A stretch of DNA of 64,000 nt, taken from assembly GCF_002843425.1 (NCBI RefSeq), contig NZ_NKXO01000002.1, positions 1-64,000 on the forward strand. Direction: 5' to 3'. This stretch comes from Raineya orbicola. Lineage in GTDB: Bacteria; Bacteroidota; Bacteroidia; Cytophagales; Thermonemataceae. The first letter of the stretch is position 1. The number at the start of each line of letters is the position of its first letter. A model generated the notes under the pieces. It searched no databases, was not told the origin of the DNA, and worked only from the letters and a program-made list of their open reading frames with translations. Shown piece by piece: positions 8,856 to 18,310 of the stretch. The position numbers were made by a program, and so were the translations under genes.

Positions 8856-9725
8856 ATGATATTTGTAAATACTTTGGACTTTTTGGAAAAAGTTGATTTT
8901 TCTAAAAAAATAGAAGTTTTTATACTGCGTTTGGATAAAATTGATAGCTACATTTCAGGGAACAAATGGTTCAAACTGAAATACAATTTGCAAGAGGCAC
9001 GAAAATTGGGTTTGAATAAACTGCTTACTTTTGGCGGGGCATATTCTAACCACATTGTAGCAGTAGCCGCGGCGGGGAAGCGTTGGGGTTTTGAAACTAT
9101 TGGTGTTATCAGAGGAGAAAAACCTCCAATACTCAATGAAAGGCTCTTGCAGGTAGAAAAATGGGGAATGGAATTATACTTTGTGAGCCGTCAGGACTAT
9201 CAGCAGAAAAAAAATCCTGATTTTATCCAAAAGTTAGAGCAAAAATTCGGAAATTTTTACCTTATTCCCGAAGGAGGTTCTAATGCTTTGGCGGTTCAGG
9301 GTACTAGTGAGATTTTAGATTTTTTACCGCAACTTTCTTTTAGTTTTGACTATATTCTGTGCTGTGTAGGAACAGGCGGCACACTTGCAGGACTTGCCCG
9401 AAGTCTTTACGCCACAAATACAAAACTTGTAGGTATTCCTGTACTCAAAAATGCATCTTTTTTGTATCAAGAAATTTACAAACTCTTGCAAGATACGCCT
9501 TTTCAATCTTTTGAATTGCTTTTAGACTACCATTTTGGCGGGTATGCCAAAAAAACAGAAAAACTTTCGGCGTTTATTCAGCATTTTGAAGAAAAATTTC
9601 AAGTTCCTACGGAGTTTGTCTATACAGGAAAGATGTTTTTTGCTTTTTTTGATTTATTAGAAAAAAACTTTTTCCTTCAAAATAGTAAAGTGCTTCTTGT
9701 ACATACGGGAGGAGTTTTTAGATAA
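8856..9725 (+). CDS. PLP-dependent D-cysteine desulfhydrase / ACC deaminase-like enzyme
   Basis: A 289-residue fold-type II PLP enzyme of the 1-aminocyclopropane-1-carboxylate deaminase / D-cysteine desulfhydrase family. SGNKWFKLKYNL near residue 34 contains the expected Schiff-base lysine (Lys37), TFGGAYSNHIVAVAA is the substrate-carboxylate/PLP ring loop, and CVGTGGTLAGLAR is the phosphate-binding Gly loop. The C terminus is HTGGVFR in place of the usual HTGG(L/I)xG ending. Substrate cannot be assigned; in Bacteroidota such proteins are often annotated as D-cysteine desulfhydrase. The ATG at 8856 is preferred over an upstream TTG (8811) whose extra 15 residues do not fit the family. A strong terminator follows the stop. 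Confidence 0.8.
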   Translation: MIFVNTLDFLEKVDFSKKIEVFILRLDKIDSYISGNKWFKLKYNLQEARKLGLNKLLTFGGAYSNHIVAVAAAGKRWGFETIGVIRGEKPPILNERLLQVEKWGMELYFVSRQDYQQKKNPDFIQKLEQKFGNFYLIPEGGSNALAVQGTSEILDFLPQLSFSFDYILCCVGTGGTLAGLARSLYATNTKLVGIPVLKNASFLYQEIYKLLQDTPFQSFELLLDYHFGGYAKKTEKLSAFIQHFEEKFQVPTEFVYTGKMFFAFFDLLEKNFFLQNSKVLLVHTGGVFR

Positions 9726-9727
9726 AA

Positions 9728-9758
9728 AAATCCTCACAGATAGCATCTGTGAGGATTT
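9728..9758. terminator. Perfect 14-bp bidirectional terminator
   Basis: A perfect 14-bp stem (AAATCCTCACAGAT / ATCTGTGAGGATTT) with a 3-base loop between the convergent ends at 9725 and 9774; A-rich on one side and T-rich on the other, so it can stop transcription from both sides. Confidence 0.85.
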
Positions 9759-9773
9759 CAAGAAAAAAACTGC

Positions 9774-11366
9774 TTAATCTAATTTTACTCTACCAAAGTA
9801 AATGTATTTACCATTTGAAGTTGAACCAAAAAAGGTAATTTTATTAGGTGCAGGCTTGAAAAATGGGAAATTTTTATCCAAGTAAAATTTCTTTTTATTC
9901 ACTACGCCCAAAGTTGTAAAATTGCTAATGGAAGCATCGCCTTTGTTAATTTTAGCAATACGAGGATAAATTTCCAATCTATCATCTCCAACATCAAATC
10001 CATCAATTTCGGTGAGAATTAAGTACATATTTTGATTAGATTCGCTCACATCTAAAATATACTGCGGAGCTCCCATAGCCTTGCTCCATTTATTGTTTTC
10101 AACAGGGTCTATGCCATACATTGCTTTCAGAACCCCCTTGTTATCAAAATACAAGGTAATTACATCTTGATAGACTTTCTTATTCTTGGAAACTTTATAG
10201 TTTTGCCCCGATAAAATAAACTCCTCTCTATCATTTACCATAGCGATTTTTCTATCAAATTGTCCGCCTTTGAACACAGGTTTGCGTTTTTGAGCAGGGG
10301 GCGTTTTGATTTTAGCTTTCATTTCATCAAGATTGGTATTCGTGATGAACTCTACTTGATTGGTTGCCTCGTTGTACTTCATCACCTGCACAGACTTAAA
10401 CTTATTCGGATTGATGATTTGGTCATAGTATTTGCCTTTGGTATCGGCAGATAAGCCATAAAAATAGTGGCTGGTGTTATGTGTAAAATCTTCATCTATA
10501 CGCCATAAAGAGGTAGCCGCTTTGTAGGGTACTCGTACCACATTTTTGAAATCGTTATCAAAGCGTAAAATTTCAAATTCATTGGTTTTATCTTTGGGGG
10601 CTTTGTTTTTTCCCCAACGGCTGGGAGCAAGCATAAAGAAAGCACCTTCGGCTATGGGAATATCCTCGTCTTCGGGGTTTTGCCTATTGATGACAGACTT
10701 GTAGAAAGCTCCCATTGCATAAGGGAAGTCAATATCTTTTTTAGCTACCATATCTAAATCTTTGTTGAATTTCATTAAAGTGATTCTTTGGTAGCCCATC
10801 TCACTTTTGGGGGTTGCTATTACGACTGCATCGCCTGTGTAGTCATCTTCATAGTAATTCAGAAGCAAATATTTATCCCCTTCATCGGTTTTAGGCTTTA
10901 CTTTTTCAAGTGTTTTTACACTTTTGGTATATTCTTGAAAAAAGGTACTCCACGTGTAAGTTACACGCTTACGTTTAAGCACCAGCGTACCCGTGAAGTT
11001 TCTCTCAACACTGATACCTTCTCTCACGATAGGCTCTTTATATTTTACTTTTATTTCTACATCAGATTTACCCAAACGCAATTTGATGCGGTTGTTTTCA
11101 ATTTCCTGCTCTTCTTGGCGTTGGTCAAGCAGATTGTATTCCTTATCAAAGGAATAAATTTCCATTTTGATACGCCTGCTATTCTGTGATGTGATAAAAA
11201 CAAGGTCAATATTGCCTGTTTCTGCATCTTGATTAACGTGATACAGGTAGCCCCTTTTGGCACGCTTGGAAAGTTCGTGCATTTTTTCTAACTCTACCGT
11301 TTGGGCATATACATTTGCACCAAACAGCAGACATACAAACGAGAGAACTGCAAAAATACGTTTCAT
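9774..11366 (-). CDS. Secreted protein of unknown function
   Basis: A 530-residue protein with a clear signal peptide (residues 1-21, ending VYAQ). I do not recognise the family. The mature part is beta-rich and repetitive in character, with many short strands separated by charged turns, for example FDNDFKNVV, FNKDLDMV and FDKEYNLL, which recall the blades of periplasmic propeller-like proteins in Bacteroidota; that structural guess is an inference. It contains no transmembrane segment beyond the signal. It is monocistronic: a terminator lies at its 3-prime end and the divergent OmpA gene lies about 225 bases from its start. Function is unknown. Confidence 0.75.
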   Translation of the reverse strand: MKRIFAVLSFVCLLFGANVYAQTVELEKMHELSKRAKRGYLYHVNQDAETGNIDLVFITSQNSRRIKMEIYSFDKEYNLLDQRQEEQEIENNRIKLRLGKSDVEIKVKYKEPIVREGISVERNFTGTLVLKRKRVTYTWSTFFQEYTKSVKTLEKVKPKTDEGDKYLLLNYYEDDYTGDAVVIATPKSEMGYQRITLMKFNKDLDMVAKKDIDFPYAMGAFYKSVINRQNPEDEDIPIAEGAFFMLAPSRWGKNKAPKDKTNEFEILRFDNDFKNVVRVPYKAATSLWRIDEDFTHNTSHYFYGLSADTKGKYYDQIINPNKFKSVQVMKYNEATNQVEFITNTNLDEMKAKIKTPPAQKRKPVFKGGQFDRKIAMVNDREEFILSGQNYKVSKNKKVYQDVITLYFDNKGVLKAMYGIDPVENNKWSKAMGAPQYILDVSESNQNMYLILTEIDGFDVGDDRLEIYPRIAKINKGDASISNFTTLGVVNKKKFYLDKNFPFFKPAPNKITFFGSTSNGKYIYFGRVKLD

Positions 11367-11592
11367 ATATTTTTAGGAATTTAGTTTAAGCAAAAAGACA
11401 AAATTTTCAAAGCTTTTACCATACCTCATTTGACGTATTTTTGCAGGAAACTTTCTGTATCTTACTACTCACACAAACAAGAAATTTGTACTTTTATCTA
11501 AAATTTAGTATAAAAATCATTTTTTTGTAGGTAGTACAAAATTTTTTTTTAATATTGCGAAAATATTTTGCAAACGTAAAAATCATATTCTT

Positions 11593-12999
11593 ATGAAGAA
11601 AATAACTTTACTGCTCTTTGTAGTGTTTTGCTCTTGGTATAATGCCCAAGCCCAAGGCTCTGACTGGACTTTGGGAGCAGGCGTAACTGCTTTTGATTTC
11701 GGTGTACCTGCCAAAAAGGGCTTGAGTATGAGCGACTGGAATTGGGGACCCTACATCACGGCTTCCAAGAAAATTGGTTCTATGATTCAAATTGCTCCCT
11801 CGGTTTCGGTAGTTGAAATTCGTAATTTTAGCGACTTATTCCCCGACGAACTTTTTACCACAGGACAAACCGCCGCCAGCGTGCAAGGTAGCTTGGCAGG
11901 GCAATTACATTTTTTGCCTGAAAAGAAATTTGACCCTTATCTTACTTTGGGCGGTGGTGCTAATTACCTTCGCAGACAAACCTATGGAGTTCTGGAAGGT
12001 GGATTAGGAGTAAATTATTGGGTTGATGACCTAATTGCCCTTAATTTACAAGCAGGCTATAACTATATGTTTGATTTTGCCGATTATCTGCATTACAGAG
12101 GAGGTTTCCGTTTTGGCTTGGCTAAACCCAAAGATTCTGACGGAGACGGAATTCCTGATAAGAAAGATAAATGTCCTAATGATAAAGGTTTGAAGCAATT
12201 TGCAGGTTGCCCTGATACTGATAACGATGGCATTGTAGATGGTGAAGATGCCTGTCCTGCTGAAGCGGGTTTGAAAGAATTTAATGGTTGCCCTGATAAA
12301 GATGGCGATAAAATTATTGACAAAGATGATAAATGCCCTGATACACCCGGTTTAGCTCAATTCAAGGGTTGTCCTGATACAGACGGCGACGGCTTACCTG
12401 ACCCCGACGATGCTTGCCCTACCGAAGCAGGAAAAATGGAATTACAAGGTTGTCCCGATAAAGATGGAGACGGCATTGCCGATAAAGATGACCGTTGCCC
12501 TGAACAACCCGGTTTAGTTTCTTTCAAAGGCTGTCCCGATAAAGATGGTGATAAAATCCCCGATGTAGATGATGCCTGCCCTGATGTACCCGGTATCCCT
12601 GAAGAAAAAGGCTGTCCTGCTAAAAAACCTAAAGAAGAAGACTTGTTAAAAATTGCCAAAAGTATCAATTTCGCCACAGGCAAAGCTACTATATTGAAAC
12701 TTTCACTGGCATCGCTTGATAACTTAGCTAATCTATTGAAGCAATATCCTGATGCTAAAATTGTTGTAGAAGGGCATACCGATAATGTAGGTAATAGAGC
12801 CGCTAATAAAAAACTTTCTCAACAGCGTGCCGATGCCATCAAAAACTACTTGGTGAAAAAAGGCATAGAGGCAAACCGTATTCAGGCAATTGGCTATGGC
12901 GATGAAAGACCTGCCGATGGCAGCACTGATATTAAAGCAGGTAATAAAACACCTCAACAGCGTTCTGCAAACCGCCGTGTGGAAATCAAGAATATTTGA
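11593..12999 (+). CDS. OmpA-family protein with thrombospondin type 3 repeats
   Basis: A 468-residue outer-membrane protein. Order of parts: signal peptide (1-21, ending QAQ); an N-terminal beta-barrel of about 160 residues; six calcium-binding thrombospondin type 3 repeats (about 181-340) of the form D-x-D-x-D-G-I-x-D-x-x-D-x-C-P; and a C-terminal OmpA domain (from about 350) with EGHTDNVGNRAANKKLSQQR and RSANRRVEI, which binds peptidoglycan. The gene should tether the outer membrane to the cell wall, with the repeats as a rigid linker. It is long-spaced from the divergent neighbour. Antisense frames through the repeats are only shadows. A palindrome follows the stop. Confidence 0.93.
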   Translation: MKKITLLLFVVFCSWYNAQAQGSDWTLGAGVTAFDFGVPAKKGLSMSDWNWGPYITASKKIGSMIQIAPSVSVVEIRNFSDLFPDELFTTGQTAASVQGSLAGQLHFLPEKKFDPYLTLGGGANYLRRQTYGVLEGGLGVNYWVDDLIALNLQAGYNYMFDFADYLHYRGGFRFGLAKPKDSDGDGIPDKKDKCPNDKGLKQFAGCPDTDNDGIVDGEDACPAEAGLKEFNGCPDKDGDKIIDKDDKCPDTPGLAQFKGCPDTDGDGLPDPDDACPTEAGKMELQGCPDKDGDGIADKDDRCPEQPGLVSFKGCPDKDGDKIPDVDDACPDVPGIPEEKGCPAKKPKEEDLLKIAKSINFATGKATILKLSLASLDNLANLLKQYPDAKIVVEGHTDNVGNRAANKKLSQQRADAIKNYLVKKGIEANRIQAIGYGDERPADGSTDIKAGNKTPQQRSANRRVEIKNI

Positions 13000-13020
13000 T
13001 AAAATTCTGCCTTGCATTTC

Positions 13021-13051
13021 AAAACCTACAAGGTTTAACCTTGTAGGTTTT
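13021..13051. terminator. Palindromic terminator overlapping the end of mutY
   Basis: A perfect inverted repeat AAAACCTACAAGGTT / AACCTTGTAGGTTTT (15 bp arms, one central base) between the convergent ends of the OmpA and mutY genes. The mutY stop codon lies inside it, so the last codons of mutY are written in the right arm. Confidence 0.75.
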
Positions 13052-14078
13052 GTGTTTGTAAGGTTTGCAAGTAATTAGCTATGATAATAGGTTTAGGTAA
13101 GTTTTGAACAGCTTGCCAAGAATACCATTCTAAATTTTTATCTACAAGATTTGGGGTAGGACTTTCAAAATGAAAAAAACGAATAAATATTTTTTGATGA
13201 GTAAGTTGGTGTTTGAGTATTTCAGAAGCCATTAAAAAAGTTCCCTGTACCTGTATCTGATGAAGTTCGTCTAAACTGATTTTTTCTTGCAAATCAAAAT
13301 CGTAAAGATTTTGCCAAATATCCTTGTGTAAGCGTTTTTTGAGGGCGATTTTATCTTCATTGTGCCAAATAATATAAGCAAAAAAACGCTCACGCATTTG
13401 TGTTTTACTGATTTTTACAGGCAAACTCTCCTGCTCTTGATAAGCAAAAGCAAAACAATGCTCACGCAAAGGACAAAACATACAATTGGGTTTTTGCGGG
13501 GTACATTGCAAAGCCCCAAATTCCATAATTGCCTGATTGTACTCACTACTATTTTCAGGAACGATACTTTCAGCCAAAGCCCTAAACTCTTTTTCGCCTT
13601 GTGGGCTGGCAATATCTGTATAAATGCCAAAATAACGAGCCAACACCCTGAATACGTTACCATCAAGCACAGCTACTTTTTCGTTGAAGGCAAAAGAAGC
13701 AATCGCTGCTGCGGTGTATTTGCCTATGCCTTTGAGTTTGAGTAGTTCTTGATAGTTTTTTGGAAACTCGCCTTGATTGTTTTCGCAAAGATGGCGAGCC
13801 GCAGTAAGCATATTTTTAGCTCGGTTGTAGTAGCCTAAACCTTGCCAAAGTCGGAACACTTCATTATCACTTGCCGAAGCCAAATCTTGTAAGGTAGGAT
13901 ACCTTTCTACAAATTTCAGATAATAAGGCAAACCTTGTTTTACACGAGTTTGTTGTAAAATAATCTCTGAAAGCCAAATGTGATAGGGATTTTGGGTGTT
14001 TCGCCAAGGAAGTTTGCGATGATGTTTTTTATACCAAGCGATGATGTTTTCTACAAAAAATTTACTTTTCTCGTTCAT
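13035..14078 (-). CDS. mutY: A/G-specific adenine glycosylase
   Basis: A 347-residue base-excision repair enzyme that removes adenine mispaired with 8-oxoguanine or guanine. The helix-hairpin-helix LKGIGKYTAAA (about 115-125), the catalytic Glu in LSEIILQQTRV (Glu38) and Asp139 in VLDGNVFRVLAR are present. Four cysteines at 192, 199, 202 and 208 with C-x6-C-x2-C-x5-C spacing form the 4Fe-4S cluster. The C-terminal part is the NUDIX-like 8-oxoG recognition domain. I start at 14078 because an upstream ATG at 14120 adds residues without similarity. Its start overlaps the end of the upstream PagL-like gene by 17 bases, so the two are probably co-transcribed. Confidence 0.95.
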   Translation of the reverse strand: MNEKSKFFVENIIAWYKKHHRKLPWRNTQNPYHIWLSEIILQQTRVKQGLPYYLKFVERYPTLQDLASASDNEVFRLWQGLGYYNRAKNMLTAARHLCENNQGEFPKNYQELLKLKGIGKYTAAAIASFAFNEKVAVLDGNVFRVLARYFGIYTDIASPQGEKEFRALAESIVPENSSEYNQAIMEFGALQCTPQKPNCMFCPLREHCFAFAYQEQESLPVKISKTQMRERFFAYIIWHNEDKIALKKRLHKDIWQNLYDFDLQEKISLDELHQIQVQGTFLMASEILKHQLTHQKIFIRFFHFESPTPNLVDKNLEWYSWQAVQNLPKPIIIANYLQTLQTQNLQG

Positions 14079-15168
14079 TTCTTTTGATGTTCCAATGCGT
14101 TCCAAGTGTAAATTCTGCACATTCAGCTACGGAAGCGTGGGTTTTGAGAAGCAATCCTGTGAAAATGTTTTTATGAAAATACCATTTCAAACCATAACGC
14201 TGATAAAAAGGCATATCGGTTTTTGCCTCAAACTGCCTACGAATATAGTAACCAAGTTGGATATTGAGGCTCATATCGCCGAAGGTAATTTCATCACCTA
14301 TTACCAAGCTAATACGCCTGTAATCAGGTTTAGAGGTTTGATTGGGAAATTTTTGCTCAATTTGATACTTGATGCCTTCGTTCCAAGAAAAATCCAAACC
14401 TGCATTTAATCGGTGTTTTCGGTTTATATCACGCATAGCGTATAAACCTACATTGAAAACAAAATGTTTGTAAGGCTGATTGATTTCCGTTTCTATAAAA
14501 CTACCTGCTAATGCCGTCTGAAAGTGCCATTTTTTTTCAAAAAAGGTGTGGGTATTTTTTTGGAAAATAATGTTTTCAGGATTAAACACATAGCTTGCTC
14601 CCACAAAGGTAGTGATTACATTTACACCCGCATTGGGCAGTTTGAAAGCACCATTAGAATAATGCGTAATCTGCAAGCCTGTTTTAAGTCTGAAATGAGA
14701 GTTGAGGTGATAGTTCCACCAAAATCCCCCTTGCATTACATAGCTCCAAATATTACTCAAAACATTGTTTTGAAAATTGGTTTCAATATCAAAAGGATTA
14801 GAGGCAAAGGCAAGCCCTGTACCGATTTTGAATTGTAAGGTACTTTTTTCCGCTCGGTAGATAGGCAAAAGCATATTTGCCGATAGTGCCACGGAATGCC
14901 CAAGAATAGAATTTTGGTAATTGAAATAAGTGAGTGCAAAAGAAGTTTGGGGGTAGCCAAAGTCTTGTTCCCAAGCAAGCCTACCCAAATGATAGCGATT
15001 AAAGTAGGCTGTAATTGCCCAAGGATGCGACTGCACGTGCCCAATTTTAGGTGCGTGGCGAAAAATAAAACCATAATCACTCATTAAACCCGCCTCAAAG
15101 GGGGGTTGGGCGAGGGTAGTCGAGGCTATCAGCAATCTTAAAAGAAATATGAGGAATATCTTCTGCAT
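14062..15168 (-). CDS. Acyloxyacyl hydrolase, PagL-like lipid A deacylase
   Basis: A 368-residue secreted outer-membrane protein. After a signal peptide (about 1-20, ending TLAQ) it is a beta-barrel with the PagL-type catalytic block THYSNGAFKLPNAGVN (about residues 166-181), in which His and Ser are the catalytic pair of lipid A 3-O-deacylases. This family trims acyl chains from lipid A in the outer membrane and so alters membrane permeability. It is longer than classic PagL (about 170 residues), having further barrel strands after the motif. It lies upstream of mutY with a 17-base overlap. A terminator precedes it, so it has its own promoter. A second, shorter relative is at 62683-63249. 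Confidence 0.75.
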   Translation of the reverse strand: MQKIFLIFLLRLLIASTTLAQPPFEAGLMSDYGFIFRHAPKIGHVQSHPWAITAYFNRYHLGRLAWEQDFGYPQTSFALTYFNYQNSILGHSVALSANMLLPIYRAEKSTLQFKIGTGLAFASNPFDIETNFQNNVLSNIWSYVMQGGFWWNYHLNSHFRLKTGLQITHYSNGAFKLPNAGVNVITTFVGASYVFNPENIIFQKNTHTFFEKKWHFQTALAGSFIETEINQPYKHFVFNVGLYAMRDINRKHRLNAGLDFSWNEGIKYQIEQKFPNQTSKPDYRRISLVIGDEITFGDMSLNIQLGYYIRRQFEAKTDMPFYQRYGLKWYFHKNIFTGLLLKTHASVAECAEFTLGTHWNIKRNEREK

Positions 15169-15190
15169 AGTTGGTGGCGTAAAAATAATA

Positions 15191-15224
15191 AAAAACCTCC
15201 AAATTTTAATTTTTGGAGGTTTTT
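15191..15224 (-). terminator. Rho-independent terminator of the SGNH lipoprotein gene
   Basis: A 13-bp stem (AAAAACCTCCAAA / TTTGGAGGTTTTT) with an 8-base loop, about 25 bases downstream of the stop codon at 15249 and followed on the minus strand by a T run. Confidence 0.8.
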
Positions 15225-15248
15225 TTGAAAATGCAAAAGCGAAAACAA

Positions 15249-16865
15249 TTAAGGGAACAATACCCCTCTGATGTTTCTAGCATTTATATCAATAAGGGGT
15301 ATGCTTGTGCCATATTTAGCATTTATAGATTTAATAATTTGATTAGCAACAATAGCATAACCTTTTGGGGTAAGATGAACACCATCAAGCGAGAACAATC
15401 CACCGCTGATAAAGTCTGTTGAAACTTGTACGCCATCAATGCTTCTGTTTCTGATAATTTGATTAAACAAAGCATCGGCATCTACAAGTGCTAAACCTTT
15501 AGCTTCAGCCACGGCACGGATTTTTGCATTATAGGCGTTTGTAGCATTGCGAACAAAATTTACTTCTTGCTCATCTAACACCGACCAATCAGGAAAGGGT
15601 TGAGGTTGGAACGTAGTAGGATTTACAAAACCTAATCCGTTAGCAAAATTAGTAGGAGTGAGCAGCCCTTGCTGTGCAGGCAAAAGAATAAAATCAGAAG
15701 CCGCATCCATTTGTTCTACTATAACTCTTAAATCACCGGGAAGATCTGTAGAACAAAGAGGACAAATAGAAGTGGGTATAGTGCTAGAAAGTGCAACACC
15801 TTTTACAATAATAAATCTATTGTTGCCAGCAATAAGTCCTGGGTTTGTACCACCTACGATAGGACCGGCACCATCAGGATCCCAACCGGGAATAGGAGGC
15901 AATGGTCCAGGTCCGTCAGGATCTACGGTAAGACCTTGATAAATAAAGTTCAGAAGAGTTGCTTCTGATGCGGTAAACTCTCTTCTTACAGTAATTTCAG
16001 TTGCACTTTTAGGAATAAAAGGGAAGGTAGGCAATGTCCCTCTAATTTGCTGATTAATGAGCGTTACATAAGGAATAGAGGCTACGTCAGGAATAGTTGC
16101 AACCACACCCTTGGCACCATTGGCAGTGAGTTTGTTTATCAAAGCGTCGTAACTTGCATTAAAAACATTGATATTAGTAATTGCCCCCAAAGAACCATCA
16201 GTGCTGTAAGGAAATTGAGTAGGAGCGATAGTATTTGAGCGGATAGGGTTAGCATTGGGGTCTCCGCCACTTGTTGCAAAACCTAATACATCATTGTTTC
16301 CAATCCAACAGGTAAAGAAAGTAGCATTAGCTTCACCCACAAAATCTACATAAGATTTAGTAGTAAGGGGAGGAAGCAAACGTTCAAAAAAAGGATTGAG
16401 TTGGCTGTAAGCAGGAACGGTTACATCTACTACTCTAATACCTGAAATACCGTAGTTATTGAGAGGACCGTCGTAGCGAGCAAACCTTAAAGGACTTGGA
16501 CTTACAACAGCCAAGTTATTTGTTTCTTGTGAAATAACAGGCGTACCTGTCGGACTCCAACCTGTAATTTTCAAGAACCCCGAACCATTTTGCTGCCCAT
16601 CATTGAATAAAGCCTGATGAAACTCTCCACCGCCAACTAATTTGAATTGCTCGGCAATAAATTTGGGGTAAGAGTACCTCATAGACTCGTTATACAAGCC
16701 ATTATCAGCAACGCCAGCCGTAAGGGAGTTACCAACAGCAATATATTTGCTTAAATCTAAGCTACCTTTGTTAGCTGGGATAGGGTCTATTTTAGGAGCA
16801 CAAGCACCTATAATAAAAGCACTTGCGGAAATAGCTAATGTTCCTTTCAGTATGTTGAGTTTCAT
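15249..16865 (-). CDS. SGNH/GDSL-family lipoprotein hydrolase
   Basis: A 538-residue lipoprotein. The signal peptide ends in the lipobox IGAC with Cys22 as the lipidated residue. SGNH hydrolase blocks are visible: AVGNSLTAG (about 43-51, with the nucleophile Ser), IGNNDVLG (block III, GxND) and DGVHLTPKGY (from about 494, block V Asp/His pair). It should act as an esterase or lipase on the cell surface or in the periplasm; the substrate is unknown. It lies 30 bases downstream of a FadL-type porin gene with no terminator between, so both form one operon, which suggests that it releases fatty acids or other esters for uptake through the porin (inference). A terminator follows. Confidence 0.9.
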   Translation of the reverse strand: MKLNILKGTLAISASAFIIGACAPKIDPIPANKGSLDLSKYIAVGNSLTAGVADNGLYNESMRYSYPKFIAEQFKLVGGGEFHQALFNDGQQNGSGFLKITGWSPTGTPVISQETNNLAVVSPSPLRFARYDGPLNNYGISGIRVVDVTVPAYSQLNPFFERLLPPLTTKSYVDFVGEANATFFTCWIGNNDVLGFATSGGDPNANPIRSNTIAPTQFPYSTDGSLGAITNINVFNASYDALINKLTANGAKGVVATIPDVASIPYVTLINQQIRGTLPTFPFIPKSATEITVRREFTASEATLLNFIYQGLTVDPDGPGPLPPIPGWDPDGAGPIVGGTNPGLIAGNNRFIIVKGVALSSTIPTSICPLCSTDLPGDLRVIVEQMDAASDFILLPAQQGLLTPTNFANGLGFVNPTTFQPQPFPDWSVLDEQEVNFVRNATNAYNAKIRAVAEAKGLALVDADALFNQIIRNRSIDGVQVSTDFISGGLFSLDGVHLTPKGYAIVANQIIKSINAKYGTSIPLIDINARNIRGVLFP

Positions 16866-16895
16866 ATCTATTTTGAATTTTTTGTTCGACCATTA

Positions 16896-18173
16896 TTAGA
16901 AATTAAACGTTACACCAAAAGTACCTACTACGGCTTTGGTTTTGAAATCGCCGCGAGGACCTACAAAATTACCATTAGCATCAGTAGCAGGATTTCTATT
17001 ATCGCGAGTAGGTCTGGTAAGATAGATGCCTCCTAAATCAATGCTTACTTTTCCAAAAGAATATCCCAGTCCTAATGTACCCGCAAAAGTATTGGCATCA
17101 GGAGTTTCGGCAGTCATAAAGCCATCTTTTACAGGTGATGGATCGAAGTAAGTGCCTCCTCTAATAGCTAATCCTCCTTTTTTATATTCAGCACCAGCAC
17201 CAATAGTAATACGATCTTGATATTGACGAGGAGAAATAGAAGTATTAGAGCCTGCTACAGGGTCTGTGAAGTTAAAAGCAAGTTCTTTGTAAGCACTCCA
17301 AAAAGTATAGCGGGCATCAAAGTTGAATAATAAGTTATCACTATATTTCCAAGTAACACCGGCAGTAAGCACAGCAGGCAAAGGTAATTCTGATGAAAAC
17401 TTAGTAGAAGCAGTACTACCACTCAGATTAGGGAAATTACCCGCAATAGCGGCACCTACGGGACCACCCAAAGATGGTATGTTAGTAAAAGTAGCAGTGC
17501 CGTCTTCTACTTTGGCGATAATTTTAGAACGATAAGCTAATCCGAGGGTTACTTCATCAAAAAGTTTGTAGGCTACCCCCAAGTTCCAGCCCATACCTGT
17601 TGCTTTTCCGTCAAGTTCAGCATCTACAAAAAGACCATTGACAGGAAGAGCATTTTGTCTTTGCAGATTAACACTTCCAGTCATATACTGGAATCCTGCT
17701 CCAACGGAAAACTTTTCATTTACTCGGTAAGCAACAGTAGGTTGAATGTAAATGGCTCGCAGAGCAATTTGCTCTAAATAGGTTTTGCCAATCCAGCCAT
17801 CTTCCCATTTTACAGTAGAGCCATAAGGCGTAACTACACTCAACCCTGCTTTGATAGCTTTATTTTTTCCAAAACCAAAAGCGGCGTGTAAGTAAAAAGG
17901 AGTACTTACAGGGTTTTCAGTTTTATAAATGCTGCCGTCTAAAGAGGCAAATTCTGTTTTACCAAATATGGCATTTACCCCCGCCGCTACTCCACCACCT
18001 TCAATGAAGCCAATAGCACCAGGGTTGTAGAACATATTGCTTACATCAGCCAAGGCAGAACCAGTATTTCCCATACCTGTTTGCCTTACACCTTGCAAGA
18101 CTACTTGAAAGCCGCCTGCTTCCGCCCATAAATAGGCACACAGACCTAAAATAGTAAAACTTAGTCGCTTCAT
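16896..18173 (-). CDS. OmpP1/FadL/TodX family outer-membrane transporter
   Basis: A 425-residue outer-membrane porin of the FadL family, which admits long-chain fatty acids and other hydrophobic compounds. A signal peptide (about 1-20) is followed by the family signature GFQVVLQGVRQTGMGNTGSA and FYNPGAIGF, which make the N-terminal plug, and then barrel strands to a terminal Phe. It is the first gene of a two-gene operon with the SGNH lipoprotein 30 bases downstream. The leader contains two TAnnTTTG-like elements on the minus strand (18214-18221 TAAATTTG, 18233-18240 TATTTTTG), neither with a well-spaced -33 TTTG. FadL family membership is certain from the signature, while the actual ligand is not known. 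Confidence 0.92.
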   Translation of the reverse strand: MKRLSFTILGLCAYLWAEAGGFQVVLQGVRQTGMGNTGSALADVSNMFYNPGAIGFIEGGGVAAGVNAIFGKTEFASLDGSIYKTENPVSTPFYLHAAFGFGKNKAIKAGLSVVTPYGSTVKWEDGWIGKTYLEQIALRAIYIQPTVAYRVNEKFSVGAGFQYMTGSVNLQRQNALPVNGLFVDAELDGKATGMGWNLGVAYKLFDEVTLGLAYRSKIIAKVEDGTATFTNIPSLGGPVGAAIAGNFPNLSGSTASTKFSSELPLPAVLTAGVTWKYSDNLLFNFDARYTFWSAYKELAFNFTDPVAGSNTSISPRQYQDRITIGAGAEYKKGGLAIRGGTYFDPSPVKDGFMTAETPDANTFAGTLGLGYSFGKVSIDLGGIYLTRPTRDNRNPATDANGNFVGPRGDFKTKAVVGTFGVTFNF

Positions 18174-18310
18174 AAAAAAGTTGTTAAGTTTAGGTTAATT
18201 GAAGTTAATATGGCAAATTTATCGCTATTATACAAAAATATCTACGATTTGTTACAAATTTTTCTTATTTTTTTTCAAAAAATATTCTGCAAGCATAATA
18301 AAAGCACTTT

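Noticed and set aside
12093-12683. Long frames on the minus strand inside the OmpA gene, rich in Ser-Gly-Gln-Pro repeats.
   Set aside because: They are shadows of the Asp/Gly-rich thrombospondin type 3 repeats on the plus strand; no start signal and no independent evidence.
15085-15118. G-rich segment in the PagL-like gene resembling the GGGGGTTGGGGGTGAGG part of the leuS repeat.
   Set aside because: It is short, not inverted, lies in a normal signal-peptide coding region and has no partner repeat.
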